The position numbers and the translations under genes are program-made. The notes under the pieces were generated by a model. The model made no database searches. It was not told where the DNA came from and saw only the letters and a list, made by a program, of their open reading frames with translations. Source: Candidatus Eiseniibacteriota bacterium (GTDB taxonomy: Bacteria > Joyebacterota > Joyebacteria > Joyebacterales > Joyebacteraceae). From it: a stretch of 64,000 bases of DNA. The stretch is taken from assembly GCA_030622115.1 (NCBI GenBank), contig JAUXGN010000001.1, positions 1 to 64,000 on the forward strand, in the 5' to 3' direction. The first letter of the stretch is position 1, and each line of letters starts with the position of its first letter. This document shows positions 49,578 through 57,763 of the stretch, in pieces.

Positions 49578-49606
49578 CGGGCGCCCGCTGCAATGCCGGC
49601 GCCCGC
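49578..49606 (-). terminator. Strong GC hairpin, probable terminator of the beta-propeller gene
   Basis: An eight-base stem CGGGCGCC / GGCGCCCG with a 12-base loop. It lies 77 bases beyond the stop at 49683 and just before the decarboxylase promoter. The following T-run is weak (GTCTCAATT). Confidence 0.5.
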
Positions 49607-49682
49607 TCTGTGTCACCGAAGCACAGCAAGACAGGGGCCGCTTCACGTCACCAAAGCGTGACCGGACAAACGTCGCTCAGCA

Positions 49683-51122
49683 CTACCGCAGGATGAGGAT
49701 CTTGCGCTCCAGCTTGGTCCCCCCGATCTGCACGCGGACGAAATAGACGGCGCTCGCGACGGCGCTCCCCAGCTTGTCGCAACCGTCCCATACGAGCGAC
49801 GCGTCTCCGGCAGGGAAGGACCGGTCGGCAAGCACGCGCACAAGTTGGCCTCTCACGTCGTACACGGCCGCGCGCACGCGATTCGCCACTGGAAGTCGGA
49901 AGGCCAGAGCACAATCCCCACTCGAGGGATTCGGGTGCGCCGAGAGACAGAGAGATGCCACGTCGTCAGCCGGCTCGACTGCTGTGACCGCGTCTCCTAC
50001 CACAAGGAGGTCGTGCGGAGGCAGCGAGGCCATGATGGGGCCTGTTGTGAGTTGGTACCCGTCGCTGACGTCGAAGACGCGGATACCGGGCGACGCGTAC
50101 GTCCTGTCCGCGAGAAACAGCTGCCCGCTTCCCTCGTGCACCTCCACGTCCATCACATTGTAGCCGCCGGGCTTCCATACGTTGCTGATCTTCTCGCCGG
50201 TTGACCAGTCAAACGCAACACAGAACTGTTCCCAGGACGGAGATGATGTTGAGATAACCGCGTGTGCGCGGCCGGACACGGGAAGGGTGAAGTCATAAAG
50301 ATCACCGCCGAGCTGTGCCTCGGTCGACACGAATCGGACGGCCTCGAGCGCGACCGGGTCTACCTCAACGATGCCGCCGTCGAGGGAACCCCAATTCCCA
50401 CTGCACGCCACGTAGAGAAGACCGGTGTCTTCATCGACCAGGATATTCCTGTAGGGATTGGTGGCGAGGAGTTCGATGCCCTGAATACCGGGCGATACGG
50501 GGTCAATGTCTACCAGTTCGTTCGTCGCCGTGTCAACGACGGCAAGATAGGATGGCGGCACGGGAATCCAGTAGTAATCCCGGTCCAGGCGCTGCACCGC
50601 CACGAAGAGGAGCTCGCCGCGAAGAGCCATGCCCGACATCTCAGGCAGACCGTCGGCGTCTGCCAAGGCCGACAAGTCAATGGAGTCGGTCACGGCGCCG
50701 GTGGTCGGGTCGACCTCATAGAGAAACACACTCTCGTTCCTGGAGACGTACGCGCGGCTCTCCGATACGAACGCAATATCGTGCGGGTTGCTTCCAGGAC
50801 CGACCGAGAACTGCAGGATGGTCGCGAAGTCCTGCGATGGATCGAGAACCTGGATGTTGTCTCCGTAGAGATGGTTGATCACGTAGACCAGCCCGTCGTG
50901 GTACCGGGCGTCCGCGTCACTGTGAATGTTCGCCACGGGGTCGTCCACACTCCACGGCGGTATGACGTCTACAACCGACACGCGGCCGCTGACATAGTAG
51001 TCCGAGTTCACGGAGACAACATAGTCCCAGGGAGGCCCCGCGCCCTCTCCGGACAACGGCACCAGAACAGCTGTGGTGAGGATGACAAGGAACATGAAAC
51101 AGCGTCGTCTTGTGTGGTCCAT
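49683..51122 (-). CDS. Secreted YncE-like beta-propeller with C-terminal sorting domain
   Basis: A 479-residue secreted protein. After a signal peptide ('FMFLVILTTAVLVPLSGEGA') comes a YncE/SMP-30-like beta-propeller ('DARYHDGLVYVINHLYGDNI', 'GPGSNPHDIAFVSESRAYVS', 'TGLLYVACSGNWG'). The last 75 residues form a FlgD-like/type A sorting domain: 'LSAHPNPSSGDCALAFRLP', 'VYDVRGQLVRVLADRSFPAG' and the terminal 'LERKILILR'. The M28 peptidase at 53596 ends alike. The ATG at 51122 has GGAGGAG seven bases upstream. It follows btuB by 24 bases, so it may be under the same cobalamin control. A surface role in binding or metal/corrinoid handling is possible but unproven. Confidence 0.78.
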   Translation of the reverse strand: MDHTRRRCFMFLVILTTAVLVPLSGEGAGPPWDYVVSVNSDYYVSGRVSVVDVIPPWSVDDPVANIHSDADARYHDGLVYVINHLYGDNIQVLDPSQDFATILQFSVGPGSNPHDIAFVSESRAYVSRNESVFLYEVDPTTGAVTDSIDLSALADADGLPEMSGMALRGELLFVAVQRLDRDYYWIPVPPSYLAVVDTATNELVDIDPVSPGIQGIELLATNPYRNILVDEDTGLLYVACSGNWGSLDGGIVEVDPVALEAVRFVSTEAQLGGDLYDFTLPVSGRAHAVISTSSPSWEQFCVAFDWSTGEKISNVWKPGGYNVMDVEVHEGSGQLFLADRTYASPGIRVFDVSDGYQLTTGPIMASLPPHDLLVVGDAVTAVEPADDVASLCLSAHPNPSSGDCALAFRLPVANRVRAAVYDVRGQLVRVLADRSFPAGDASLVWDGCDKLGSAVASAVYFVRVQIGGTKLERKILILR

Positions 51123-51146
51123 GCGAACTCCTCCGTCCTTCAACGA

Positions 51147-53243
51147 TTAACGTGCTTCCACAAGCAGTGTCACATAGAACGTTCTTCCTGGAAGCGGGTA
51201 GCCCTCAACGTCAACGATGTGCTCGTCGGTCAGATTCTGGATTTCAAGGGACAACGACAGCGCGTTCGGAATCAGGTAGATGCTTCCTCCCGCGTTGTGA
51301 ATGTATGACGGGGGAGCCAGGTTCTCCTCAAGGTTCGCCTGGTCGCGGTAGGCTTCTCCCTGATGGTGGTACTCGTGCCAGACTGACCACCCCGCGCGCC
51401 CTCTCCATTCCGTTCGCACGAAGAGGTCGTGCCTGGGCTCGTATGGGAGTCTCTTCCCGCTGTATGTCGGGGAAGGACCCGTGTTCCTCGCGTCCTGGAA
51501 TGTGTAAGAGGCCGCCAGGTTCAGGCCCGCCTCCCACGAACAGCGCGCAGTGAGTTCGATCCCCTCGACGCTTGCCGATTCCAGGTTGAACGCCTTGACC
51601 GTGCGCTGGGAATTCTGAAGGAACACGATCAGGTCGTCCCGCTCGGCCCGGAAGAGGACCGCCTCGAGAAAGGCGTTCCTGGAAGAAGAAGGCTCAGACC
51701 GGAGCACGATCCCGACGTCCGTGGTCGTTCCCTCCTCCGGTGACAGGTCGGTGTTTCCCTCGACGAAGCCGCTCGCCCCGAAGAGTTCGATCATCGACGG
51801 GAACCGAGCGAAATGCGTCCGGTTGACCTTGAGCGCAACACGGGGATGCAGGCGCATCCGCGCGCCGAAGCAGGGACCGTGGAAGTCCGCGCGATGAGCT
51901 TCCGCAAGCGGCTCAGGAGGTCCGCCGATGGGAACGGGCCCCGCGTAGTTGTCGGCCGACTCTTGATACCTGTACCCGGCCACGAGTTTGAGTCTGCCGC
52001 CCAGGAGAAAGAGCTTGTCCTCCGCAGCCAGAGAGTAGCCGGTGCGTTTCCTTGTGAAGCCCACGCCGATGGCGGGGTGTGAACTCTCGGGTATGAAACG
52101 CTCGCGCCTGACCTCGGCAAACAGACTCAGCGATTGGCGGGCGGCGTGCCAATCGAAGCGCGAAAGCAGATTGGCGCCGTAGCTCCAGCTCCTGTCGTCC
52201 GAGTCGGATCTGTCGAATCCGACCTCGTCGTCCGGGTTGTAGAAGCGGTCCCGCCGGGTGATATGGAAGCCCGAGATCCTGCACGAAAGCGCGCCTTCTG
52301 CGACGGGCGGCGGCTCAACAGAGAAGCGGGCAGTGTTCCGGAAGATCCTGTAGTGCACGCTCTTGATATGTACGTTCTCGATCCCGGGAACACCGCTCCG
52401 TTTCCAGAAGATCTCGTTCGACGCTTCGGTCTTCCACCCGTTCCAGGGACCGGTGTCCAACCTCAGGAGAAAGTCGCTCTGCCTGAAGCTGTTGTTCTCC
52501 CTCACAACAACCTCATCATCGTCCGTGTTCTCCGGCGTTCCGTGGCGGTCGAGGTACTCGAAGTCGCCCTCGCTCTGGAGATGGTGGAAGACCACGGTGT
52601 AGTCCAGCGCAGCTTCGCGGTTGCCGTCGCCTGCGGTGCGGTCTCCCGTGCAGAGACCGACGCTCCCGGAGCGCAAGAGGTCGATTCTGAGCGTCTCATA
52701 GCTGCCGGCGGATAGTGCGGCGGTCGCGCGGTCCGCGCCCGGCAAGCGCGTGATGAGATTTACAATGCCGCCTATTCCCGGACTTCCGAACTCCACGGGC
52801 GCTCCCCCCCTGTAGACCTCTATGCGCTCAAGGCTCGCGAGCGGGAGGTCCGCAAGGTTGGTTGCTCCGTAGCTGATGGAATTCATTGGGACGCCGTCGA
52901 GGTAGATCTGGACCTGTCCAGGCGAACTCGCTCGAATGGAGGCCGTGCTGTGTGCTCCGAGTCCACCGTATCGCCTCACGTGGACACCGGCGCCTTTCTC
53001 AATGACATCCGTCACGGTCAAGACGCGGCCGAGTTCGTCCGCGACCTCATGAACGGTCGCGAACGTGGGCAGGACCTCGAGCCGCTCCGGGCGGTCGGAG
53101 ACGACCTCGAGCGTATCAACGATACCAGTGAGCGGGGCCGGCTGGACCCGATCATCCGAGACAGCGGGAGAGACCGGAAGAAGGACGGCGGAAATGGATG
53201 TGAAGCCTGCCACGGCGAGAATATATATGAAGCGACGCCCCAT
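51147..53243 (-). CDS. btuB: TonB-dependent receptor, BtuB-type (cobalamin uptake)
   Basis: A 698-residue outer-membrane receptor. A signal peptide is followed by a TonB box, 'DTLEVVS' at residues 43-49, close to the E. coli BtuB box. The plug domain has 'GAGVHVRRYGGLGAHSTASI', 'QVQIYLDGVPMNS', 'LERIEVYRGGAPVEFG' and 'GIGGIVNLITR'. The barrel follows, with 'MIELFGASGFVEGNTDLSPE' and late strands. The cobalamin riboswitch just upstream fixes the substrate as B12 or a corrinoid. The ATG at 53243 has GGGAGGAA at 53248-53255; a longer frame into the riboswitch is not coding. The C-terminus lacks the usual terminal aromatic residue. Confidence 0.92.
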   Translation of the reverse strand: MGRRFIYILAVAGFTSISAVLLPVSPAVSDDRVQPAPLTGIVDTLEVVSDRPERLEVLPTFATVHEVADELGRVLTVTDVIEKGAGVHVRRYGGLGAHSTASIRASSPGQVQIYLDGVPMNSISYGATNLADLPLASLERIEVYRGGAPVEFGSPGIGGIVNLITRLPGADRATAALSAGSYETLRIDLLRSGSVGLCTGDRTAGDGNREAALDYTVVFHHLQSEGDFEYLDRHGTPENTDDDEVVVRENNSFRQSDFLLRLDTGPWNGWKTEASNEIFWKRSGVPGIENVHIKSVHYRIFRNTARFSVEPPPVAEGALSCRISGFHITRRDRFYNPDDEVGFDRSDSDDRSWSYGANLLSRFDWHAARQSLSLFAEVRRERFIPESSHPAIGVGFTRKRTGYSLAAEDKLFLLGGRLKLVAGYRYQESADNYAGPVPIGGPPEPLAEAHRADFHGPCFGARMRLHPRVALKVNRTHFARFPSMIELFGASGFVEGNTDLSPEEGTTTDVGIVLRSEPSSSRNAFLEAVLFRAERDDLIVFLQNSQRTVKAFNLESASVEGIELTARCSWEAGLNLAASYTFQDARNTGPSPTYSGKRLPYEPRHDLFVRTEWRGRAGWSVWHEYHHQGEAYRDQANLEENLAPPSYIHNAGGSIYLIPNALSLSLEIQNLTDEHIVDVEGYPLPGRTFYVTLLVEAR

Positions 53244-53247
53244 GGGT

Positions 53248-53277
53248 TTCCTCCCAAAGACAGACCGATGGGAGGAA
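53248..53277 (-). promoter_or_regulatory. Ribosome-site-sequestering hairpin of btuB
   Basis: TTCCTCCC (53270-53277 side, read on the minus strand) pairs perfectly over eight bases with GGGAGGAA, the Shine-Dalgarno site of btuB, around a 14-base loop. This is what a translational expression platform for the upstream riboswitch should look like. Confidence 0.7.
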
Positions 53278-53379
53278 TCCCCGCGGGGCGCCGCCATATG
53301 TGCCTGGTGGAGCAAGCGCTCGGGCAGTAGATTCGCACGCCCGTCTCTCGGTCTGTCCACGGACCGACGAGCACTCCCA

Positions 53380-53530
53380 CCGGCAGGTATTCTGGCTCTC
53401 GGATCGTCCTACTGCCCAGAAGACCGCGCTATCCGAGCGCGGCCTCGAAGGGTTCGTCCCCGACTACAGTTGCGGGACAGCACCGGCTTTCAACCGGTTT
53501 CCCCTGAACGGCCTTTCGGCGCCCGGTGAG
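53380..53530 (-). promoter_or_regulatory. Cobalamin (AdoCbl) riboswitch
   Basis: On the minus strand the B12 box AGCCAGAATACCTGCC lies at 53382-53397. Before it are the other conserved parts: GGGAAACCGG, TGAAAGCCGGTGCTG, and TCCCGCAACTGTA near 53470-53510. This is a standard class I cobalamin aptamer. It lies about 135 bases ahead of the btuB start and would shut off btuB, and perhaps the propeller gene, when B12 is plentiful. Confidence 0.95.
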
Positions 53531-53595
53531 ATCAATGTCAATCAGAGTCTACGATTTTCGGAGCCCACGGTCAACAAGGAAGAGCCCTCGCCACA

Positions 53596-56500
53596 CTACC
53601 GAAGCACGACGATCTTCCGTTCGAGTTCAGACGCCCCGATGCGTGCCCTCACAAAGTAGACGCCGGCGGCGACCCTTCTGCCATCGCTGCCTCTTCCGTT
53701 CCAGTGGGTCGTGTAGCCTCCGGCCTCGCGCGCGCCTTCGAAGAGGGATCTGACAAGGCGCCCGTCGAGAGAGAAGATGTCGACGGAAGTCCACCTGTGG
53801 TCCGCCTCGACGACATATCGGATCACAGTTTCGCCGGTCGTTGGGTTTGGAAAGGGCGGAAGAAGCCTGGGAACGGATGTGTCGAGGGGGGTCGCGATCT
53901 CCCATGGGCCATGGATGGTAGTGCTCCCGCAACGCTCAAGGACGCGCAGACGATAGCTGTAGCTCGTCCACCCCTCGGAAGATGCGTCAGTGTAATGATA
54001 CCATCCCACGGCGTCCGGTGAGAGGGGCGACGGAGTGAGGGACGCGTAGTCGTCGTCCGAGCCAATGATCCGGCGCTCGATGTAGCAGCCAAGCGGGCCG
54101 TCCGAAGGTGAGAGATACCAGGTGAAGCTCGTAGAGTCTGGCGTCTCCTCCCAGCTGAAACTCACGAGCTCGGCCGGTTCCTGCCAGTCGGTCATGCTTT
54201 CCAGAAGCGCCAGAACCACGCTCTTGGCGGCATCCGTTTCTATATAGTATAAAGGGAATCCGAGAACGGCGACGGAACCGGTGCCGTCCTCGGGAAGCCT
54301 GAGTGTCGCGCACGGTTTCTCATCAAGGTCCACGTTGAGATAGGCATCGAACAGGTGAAGTCTAGTCGTGGCCGACGAGGGCCTGTAGACCTCGCAGAAA
54401 GGTAGGCCACCGTATATGTCGTGGCCTTCCTCCCACTTCACAAGCGTGTCCACCGGGAGATGCGCGTAGCTCCATGGAGCGATCGAGATTCCCCCAAGGA
54501 ACGCGTAGCCATAGGAGGCTGGGTTCACGGGGTTGGACAGCGAACGCGTGTTGTACATGCTGTCGATCCCCGCGTGGTCATGAACAAACTCCCCTGCGTC
54601 GAACGTCCGCTCTTGCACGTACTGACTGTTTGCCGCGAGCGCCTCGATGACGGAGTATCCCTCGATTATGAGATTGCCTCCGGCCCGGACGAAGCCCTCG
54701 ATGGCGTGATACCCGACTTCGGACTGCGCAGGATGAAGCAACGTCGCGCTGGCGCCGACGCTCCAGAGAACTGTCCGGTAGTTCGCGAGGTCCTGTATCG
54801 ACGGGAGCTGGGGGTATATGCCGGAGAAATGCTCGTAAGGATCCCAGGTGTCGTGCTCCAACCCGGAGAGAATCGAGTCGTAGAACGCGTCATGTATCTC
54901 CTCGGGCGCCGACTGCGCGAACCAGTCATCCACATGCAGAAGGGGCGAATCCATCCCGGCGTGAGCGGCAGCGATCGCGATCTTCCCCATGGTCCGGGAA
55001 CCGTTCTCGTCTTCAGTCAGGAAATAGATGGCGGTGTCTCCAAGTCCCGGCACGATGACGAAGTCGTGCGGCACGCTCTCCCAGTCCGACCAGTCGACCG
55101 TGTCACCGATGGCTGCGGCCACGGCGTCCGCGGTCCCGCAGTAGTCGTCCGCAGACGCATCAAGTCCGAAATGAAGACGTTCTCCCTCGAAGACCTGGAT
55201 TCTCGGGATGCTCCCCGGCAACCAGTGACCGGAGAACTCCACCGTCTCTTGGGTGAAGTTAATCTCAACACTCAGGGTTGGGTGAAGCGCGCCGGTTGCC
55301 GTGAACGTATGTGATGCCGGCGTGGGGTCCGCGACCCCGCTATCGTCGACGCCGCGGATTTCAAATCTGTAGTCACCTTCCGTGAGACCGGGCGGCACGA
55401 TGGACGTCTGACTTGCCGGTAGCGTCGTCCACTCACGCTCGACACGCGCTTCGCCCGCGTACCAGTCAAGCTCCGCCCACTCACGCTCAGTGCGGATCGG
55501 AGCCGCGTGCGCTGTGAGCGGGACGACGCGGTACTCGTGGAAGGCGATCTCTCCGTCAAAGTCGACGGACCTCCATTCGAAGAGCGGCAGGAGCGTGAGA
55601 AGCGAATGCGTCGCGGCGCAGTTCTCGGCAAGAACCGTCTCAGGTGGGAGGTTGGGATCCTCACCAACAACTCCCGCGACGGCGGCGCAGGTGGCCACGT
55701 TGACGGCGGCGAGTGTGCGGGCCATCGTCAGATCTACATTGTCGATGACGTCGTTTGGCGTGTGATGGTACGGAGACCACCCTGCGCCGGCACTCGTATC
55801 GAGCACATTGTAGCCCGCCTCCCAGAAACTGTTCTGGTCGCTCGCGCCTATCGGCCGCACGGTCGTGATGCAATCGTAGTCGGTGTTGTCCGTGATGAGA
55901 TTGCACACGAGGGCGGCCACTGCGAGGGACAACGAGTCCGAGTAGATGATTGCAGTCGGGTCCGGCTCGTCCGGGTATCCGAGGCAGTCCATGTTGAGAT
56001 AGATGACGATGTTGAGCCCGGAAGCGACGGCGTCGTTCACCCAGGCACGACTTCCAATCAGTCCAACCTCTTCACCCGACCAGCAGGCGAAGATGACGCT
56101 GCGCTCGAACTCCATGCCGGCCAGGAGCCGAGCGGCCTCGAGAACCCCCGCTATCCCGGTACCGTTGTCATCAGCTCCGGGCGCAGGTGCATTGGGATCG
56201 GTGAAGTTGTCCGTGGTGACTGAGTCGTAGTGGCCTCCGATGACGACGTATTCGTCAGGGCGCGAAGAGCCTTCCTTCCAGGCGAGGACGTTCATGGCGT
56301 CGACTGTGTCCTGGAAAGTCCAGCATCTGAATGTATCGAGTTCGACCTCGCTGAGCCCGTACTCGATGAACCGGTCGCGGATCCAATAGCCCGCCGCCCA
56401 GCACGAGTCGACGGCGACGTATCTAGTCCCGTAGTCCTGTAAGTGCTGAATCGTAGAGGTCACGTTGTCGAGACTGGTCGAGTCCATGAGAGCGACAAGG

Positions 56501-56628
56501 AGACTGTCGGGTGGCAGGCGGAGGAAGATGTCCCCGGGCGCGTGAGCGCGAACGAGCGCCGGTGGGGCGGCAGCGGTGAGCATGGCTGCGAGCAATACAC
56601 TGAGCCATATGAATGAACGCGGGTTCAT
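53596..56628 (-). CDS. Secreted M28-family zinc aminopeptidase with C-terminal sorting domain
   Basis: A 1010-residue secreted peptidase. After the signal peptide (1-29) an M28 catalytic domain shows all zinc ligands: H133 in 'VVIGGHYDS', D153 in 'GADDNGTG', the E186/E187 pair in 'SGEEVGLIGS', D214 in 'NMDCLGY' and H288/H289 in 'PYHHTPND'. Residues about 340-460 are Ig-like. A middle domain (about 540-780) has no recognised motif. The end carries 'LLPPFPNPTTGETVIRYVV' and 'GVYFVRARIGASELERKIVV', a FlgD-like/type A sorting tail. GGAG lies five bases before the ATG. The B12 riboswitch lies downstream, so this gene is not part of that regulon by leader control. Confidence 0.9.
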   Translation of the reverse strand: MNPRSFIWLSVLLAAMLTAAAPPALVRAHAPGDIFLRLPPDSLLVALMDSTSLDNVTSTIQHLQDYGTRYVAVDSCWAAGYWIRDRFIEYGLSEVELDTFRCWTFQDTVDAMNVLAWKEGSSRPDEYVVIGGHYDSVTTDNFTDPNAPAPGADDNGTGIAGVLEAARLLAGMEFERSVIFACWSGEEVGLIGSRAWVNDAVASGLNIVIYLNMDCLGYPDEPDPTAIIYSDSLSLAVAALVCNLITDNTDYDCITTVRPIGASDQNSFWEAGYNVLDTSAGAGWSPYHHTPNDVIDNVDLTMARTLAAVNVATCAAVAGVVGEDPNLPPETVLAENCAATHSLLTLLPLFEWRSVDFDGEIAFHEYRVVPLTAHAAPIRTEREWAELDWYAGEARVEREWTTLPASQTSIVPPGLTEGDYRFEIRGVDDSGVADPTPASHTFTATGALHPTLSVEINFTQETVEFSGHWLPGSIPRIQVFEGERLHFGLDASADDYCGTADAVAAAIGDTVDWSDWESVPHDFVIVPGLGDTAIYFLTEDENGSRTMGKIAIAAAHAGMDSPLLHVDDWFAQSAPEEIHDAFYDSILSGLEHDTWDPYEHFSGIYPQLPSIQDLANYRTVLWSVGASATLLHPAQSEVGYHAIEGFVRAGGNLIIEGYSVIEALAANSQYVQERTFDAGEFVHDHAGIDSMYNTRSLSNPVNPASYGYAFLGGISIAPWSYAHLPVDTLVKWEEGHDIYGGLPFCEVYRPSSATTRLHLFDAYLNVDLDEKPCATLRLPEDGTGSVAVLGFPLYYIETDAAKSVVLALLESMTDWQEPAELVSFSWEETPDSTSFTWYLSPSDGPLGCYIERRIIGSDDDYASLTPSPLSPDAVGWYHYTDASSEGWTSYSYRLRVLERCGSTTIHGPWEIATPLDTSVPRLLPPFPNPTTGETVIRYVVEADHRWTSVDIFSLDGRLVRSLFEGAREAGGYTTHWNGRGSDGRRVAAGVYFVRARIGASELERKIVVLR

Positions 56629-56910
56629 TTAGTCTCCATTGAAGGGGGACTGACTCCGTCTCCATATGGTGGCCTTCTATCAGTTTCAGTATACACCCGG
56701 AAGGGTGGAAGAACGAGTGGGCACGGAGTCCCGGACACGGCCGGTGCTGTCTGCGCGCCCTGCGCTGTCCGCTGAGCGCGACGGATGAACACAAGCTCAT
56801 CTCCGTGAGAATGGTACTGCGGAACCTTGGCCTCTGTGCTACGGTGAAAGTGCTGCTCACGTGAGCGTATGCCGTGCCACACCGGGCATGGCTGGAAAAA
56901 GGAGGTTGGC

Positions 56911-57378
56911 ATGCGATATGTGGATATCATCATCGTGCTTGCCATCGCTCTTCTTGCCGTAGGGTCCGCACAGGCCCAGATCTGCGATGAGCAAGTAGTC
57001 TTCGATACCGATCCGGGCACGATCATCTGCAACCACATACAGGCCGAGTTCAATTGCTGCGCCTGGATAGATTTCGCCGTGGACGTCGAGGGGCTCTCCA
57101 TCTCGATCGTCGAGGCGGAAGCCTACGAGGACGGTCCCTGCTATTGCAACTGCTGCTTCGACAACGAGATCGTGATCGGTGGCCTTGAGCCTGGTCTCTA
57201 TGCGGTGAGCATCTGGAAGATCCGCTTGGAGGGGCCGGAGTTTGTCGGGACCTGGGAGGTGCAGGTCGATGGGCAATGCGCGCCCTTCGTCGAGACAACG
57301 TACGAGCCGTGCGTGGAGACGACCGTCGACGACGAATCCATCTGGAGCTGGGGCACCATGAAGGCGCTGTATAGATGA
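56911..57378 (+). CDS. Small secreted cysteine-rich protein, function unknown
   Basis: A 155-residue exported protein. The ATG at 56911 has a perfect AAAGGAGG five bases upstream and is followed by a clear signal peptide ('IIIVLAIALLAVGSAQA'). The mature part of about 135 residues is acidic and has ten cysteines, including a pair in 'FNCCAWIDF' and a tight cluster 'CYCNCCFDNE'. The alternating pattern suggests one beta-sandwich domain held by disulfides. No known family was recognised. It lies divergent from the M28 peptidase gene, and a hairpin follows its stop codon. Confidence 0.7.
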   Translation: MRYVDIIIVLAIALLAVGSAQAQICDEQVVFDTDPGTIICNHIQAEFNCCAWIDFAVDVEGLSISIVEAEAYEDGPCYCNCCFDNEIVIGGLEPGLYAVSIWKIRLEGPEFVGTWEVQVDGQCAPFVETTYEPCVETTVDDESIWSWGTMKALYR

Positions 57379-57763
57379 TACGGAACAACCGGAGTTAGGC
57401 TGGTTCTTCAGAGCTCCGTGGGTTACCACGGGGCCCCGTTGTATTCTGGGAAATAGGCTTCTTGGACGGTAACTCAGGCTGATATCCGCGGGTTGGCTAC
57501 CGCACACACAGAGACCCGTCCGGAGCTGCTTGGGTAACAGGTCCGAACTGAGACACCACCGGCGCTTCATCCCTGACGCGGAGTAACGGAGTTCGCAGGA
57601 TGGAATCGTACAGATGTGTGTTCCTCACTGCTGGAGGCGATGCATCCCCGTGGTGAGATCGTCCGAAAGCAGCAGCCAGCCCACACGACCGGACCCGACA
57701 CAGTTTGTTGCAGCTGGTCCTGCTGGCTGGTGGTTCCCCGGATCGGGGACAGCTACCCCGTGA
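57379..57763. other. 385-bp non-coding interval between convergent genes
   Basis: No gene recognised. A perfect hairpin CCGTGG-GTTA-CCACGG lies at 57416-57431, 37 bases after the cysteine-rich gene, and could be its terminator although the U-tract is poor. Another stem TCCCCG-GAT-CGGGGA lies near 57735-57750 just beyond the stop of the glycosyltransferase gene. The rest shows no clear structure or open frame. Confidence 0.45.

Noticed and set aside
53300-53659. Plus-strand frame across the cobalamin riboswitch
   Set aside because: The conserved riboswitch elements on the opposite strand explain the sequence, and the product has no family pattern.
56857-57570. Minus-strand open frame (237 codons) opposite the cysteine-rich gene
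   Set aside because: The plus-strand gene has a perfect ribosome site and a signal peptide; the antisense frame has neither.
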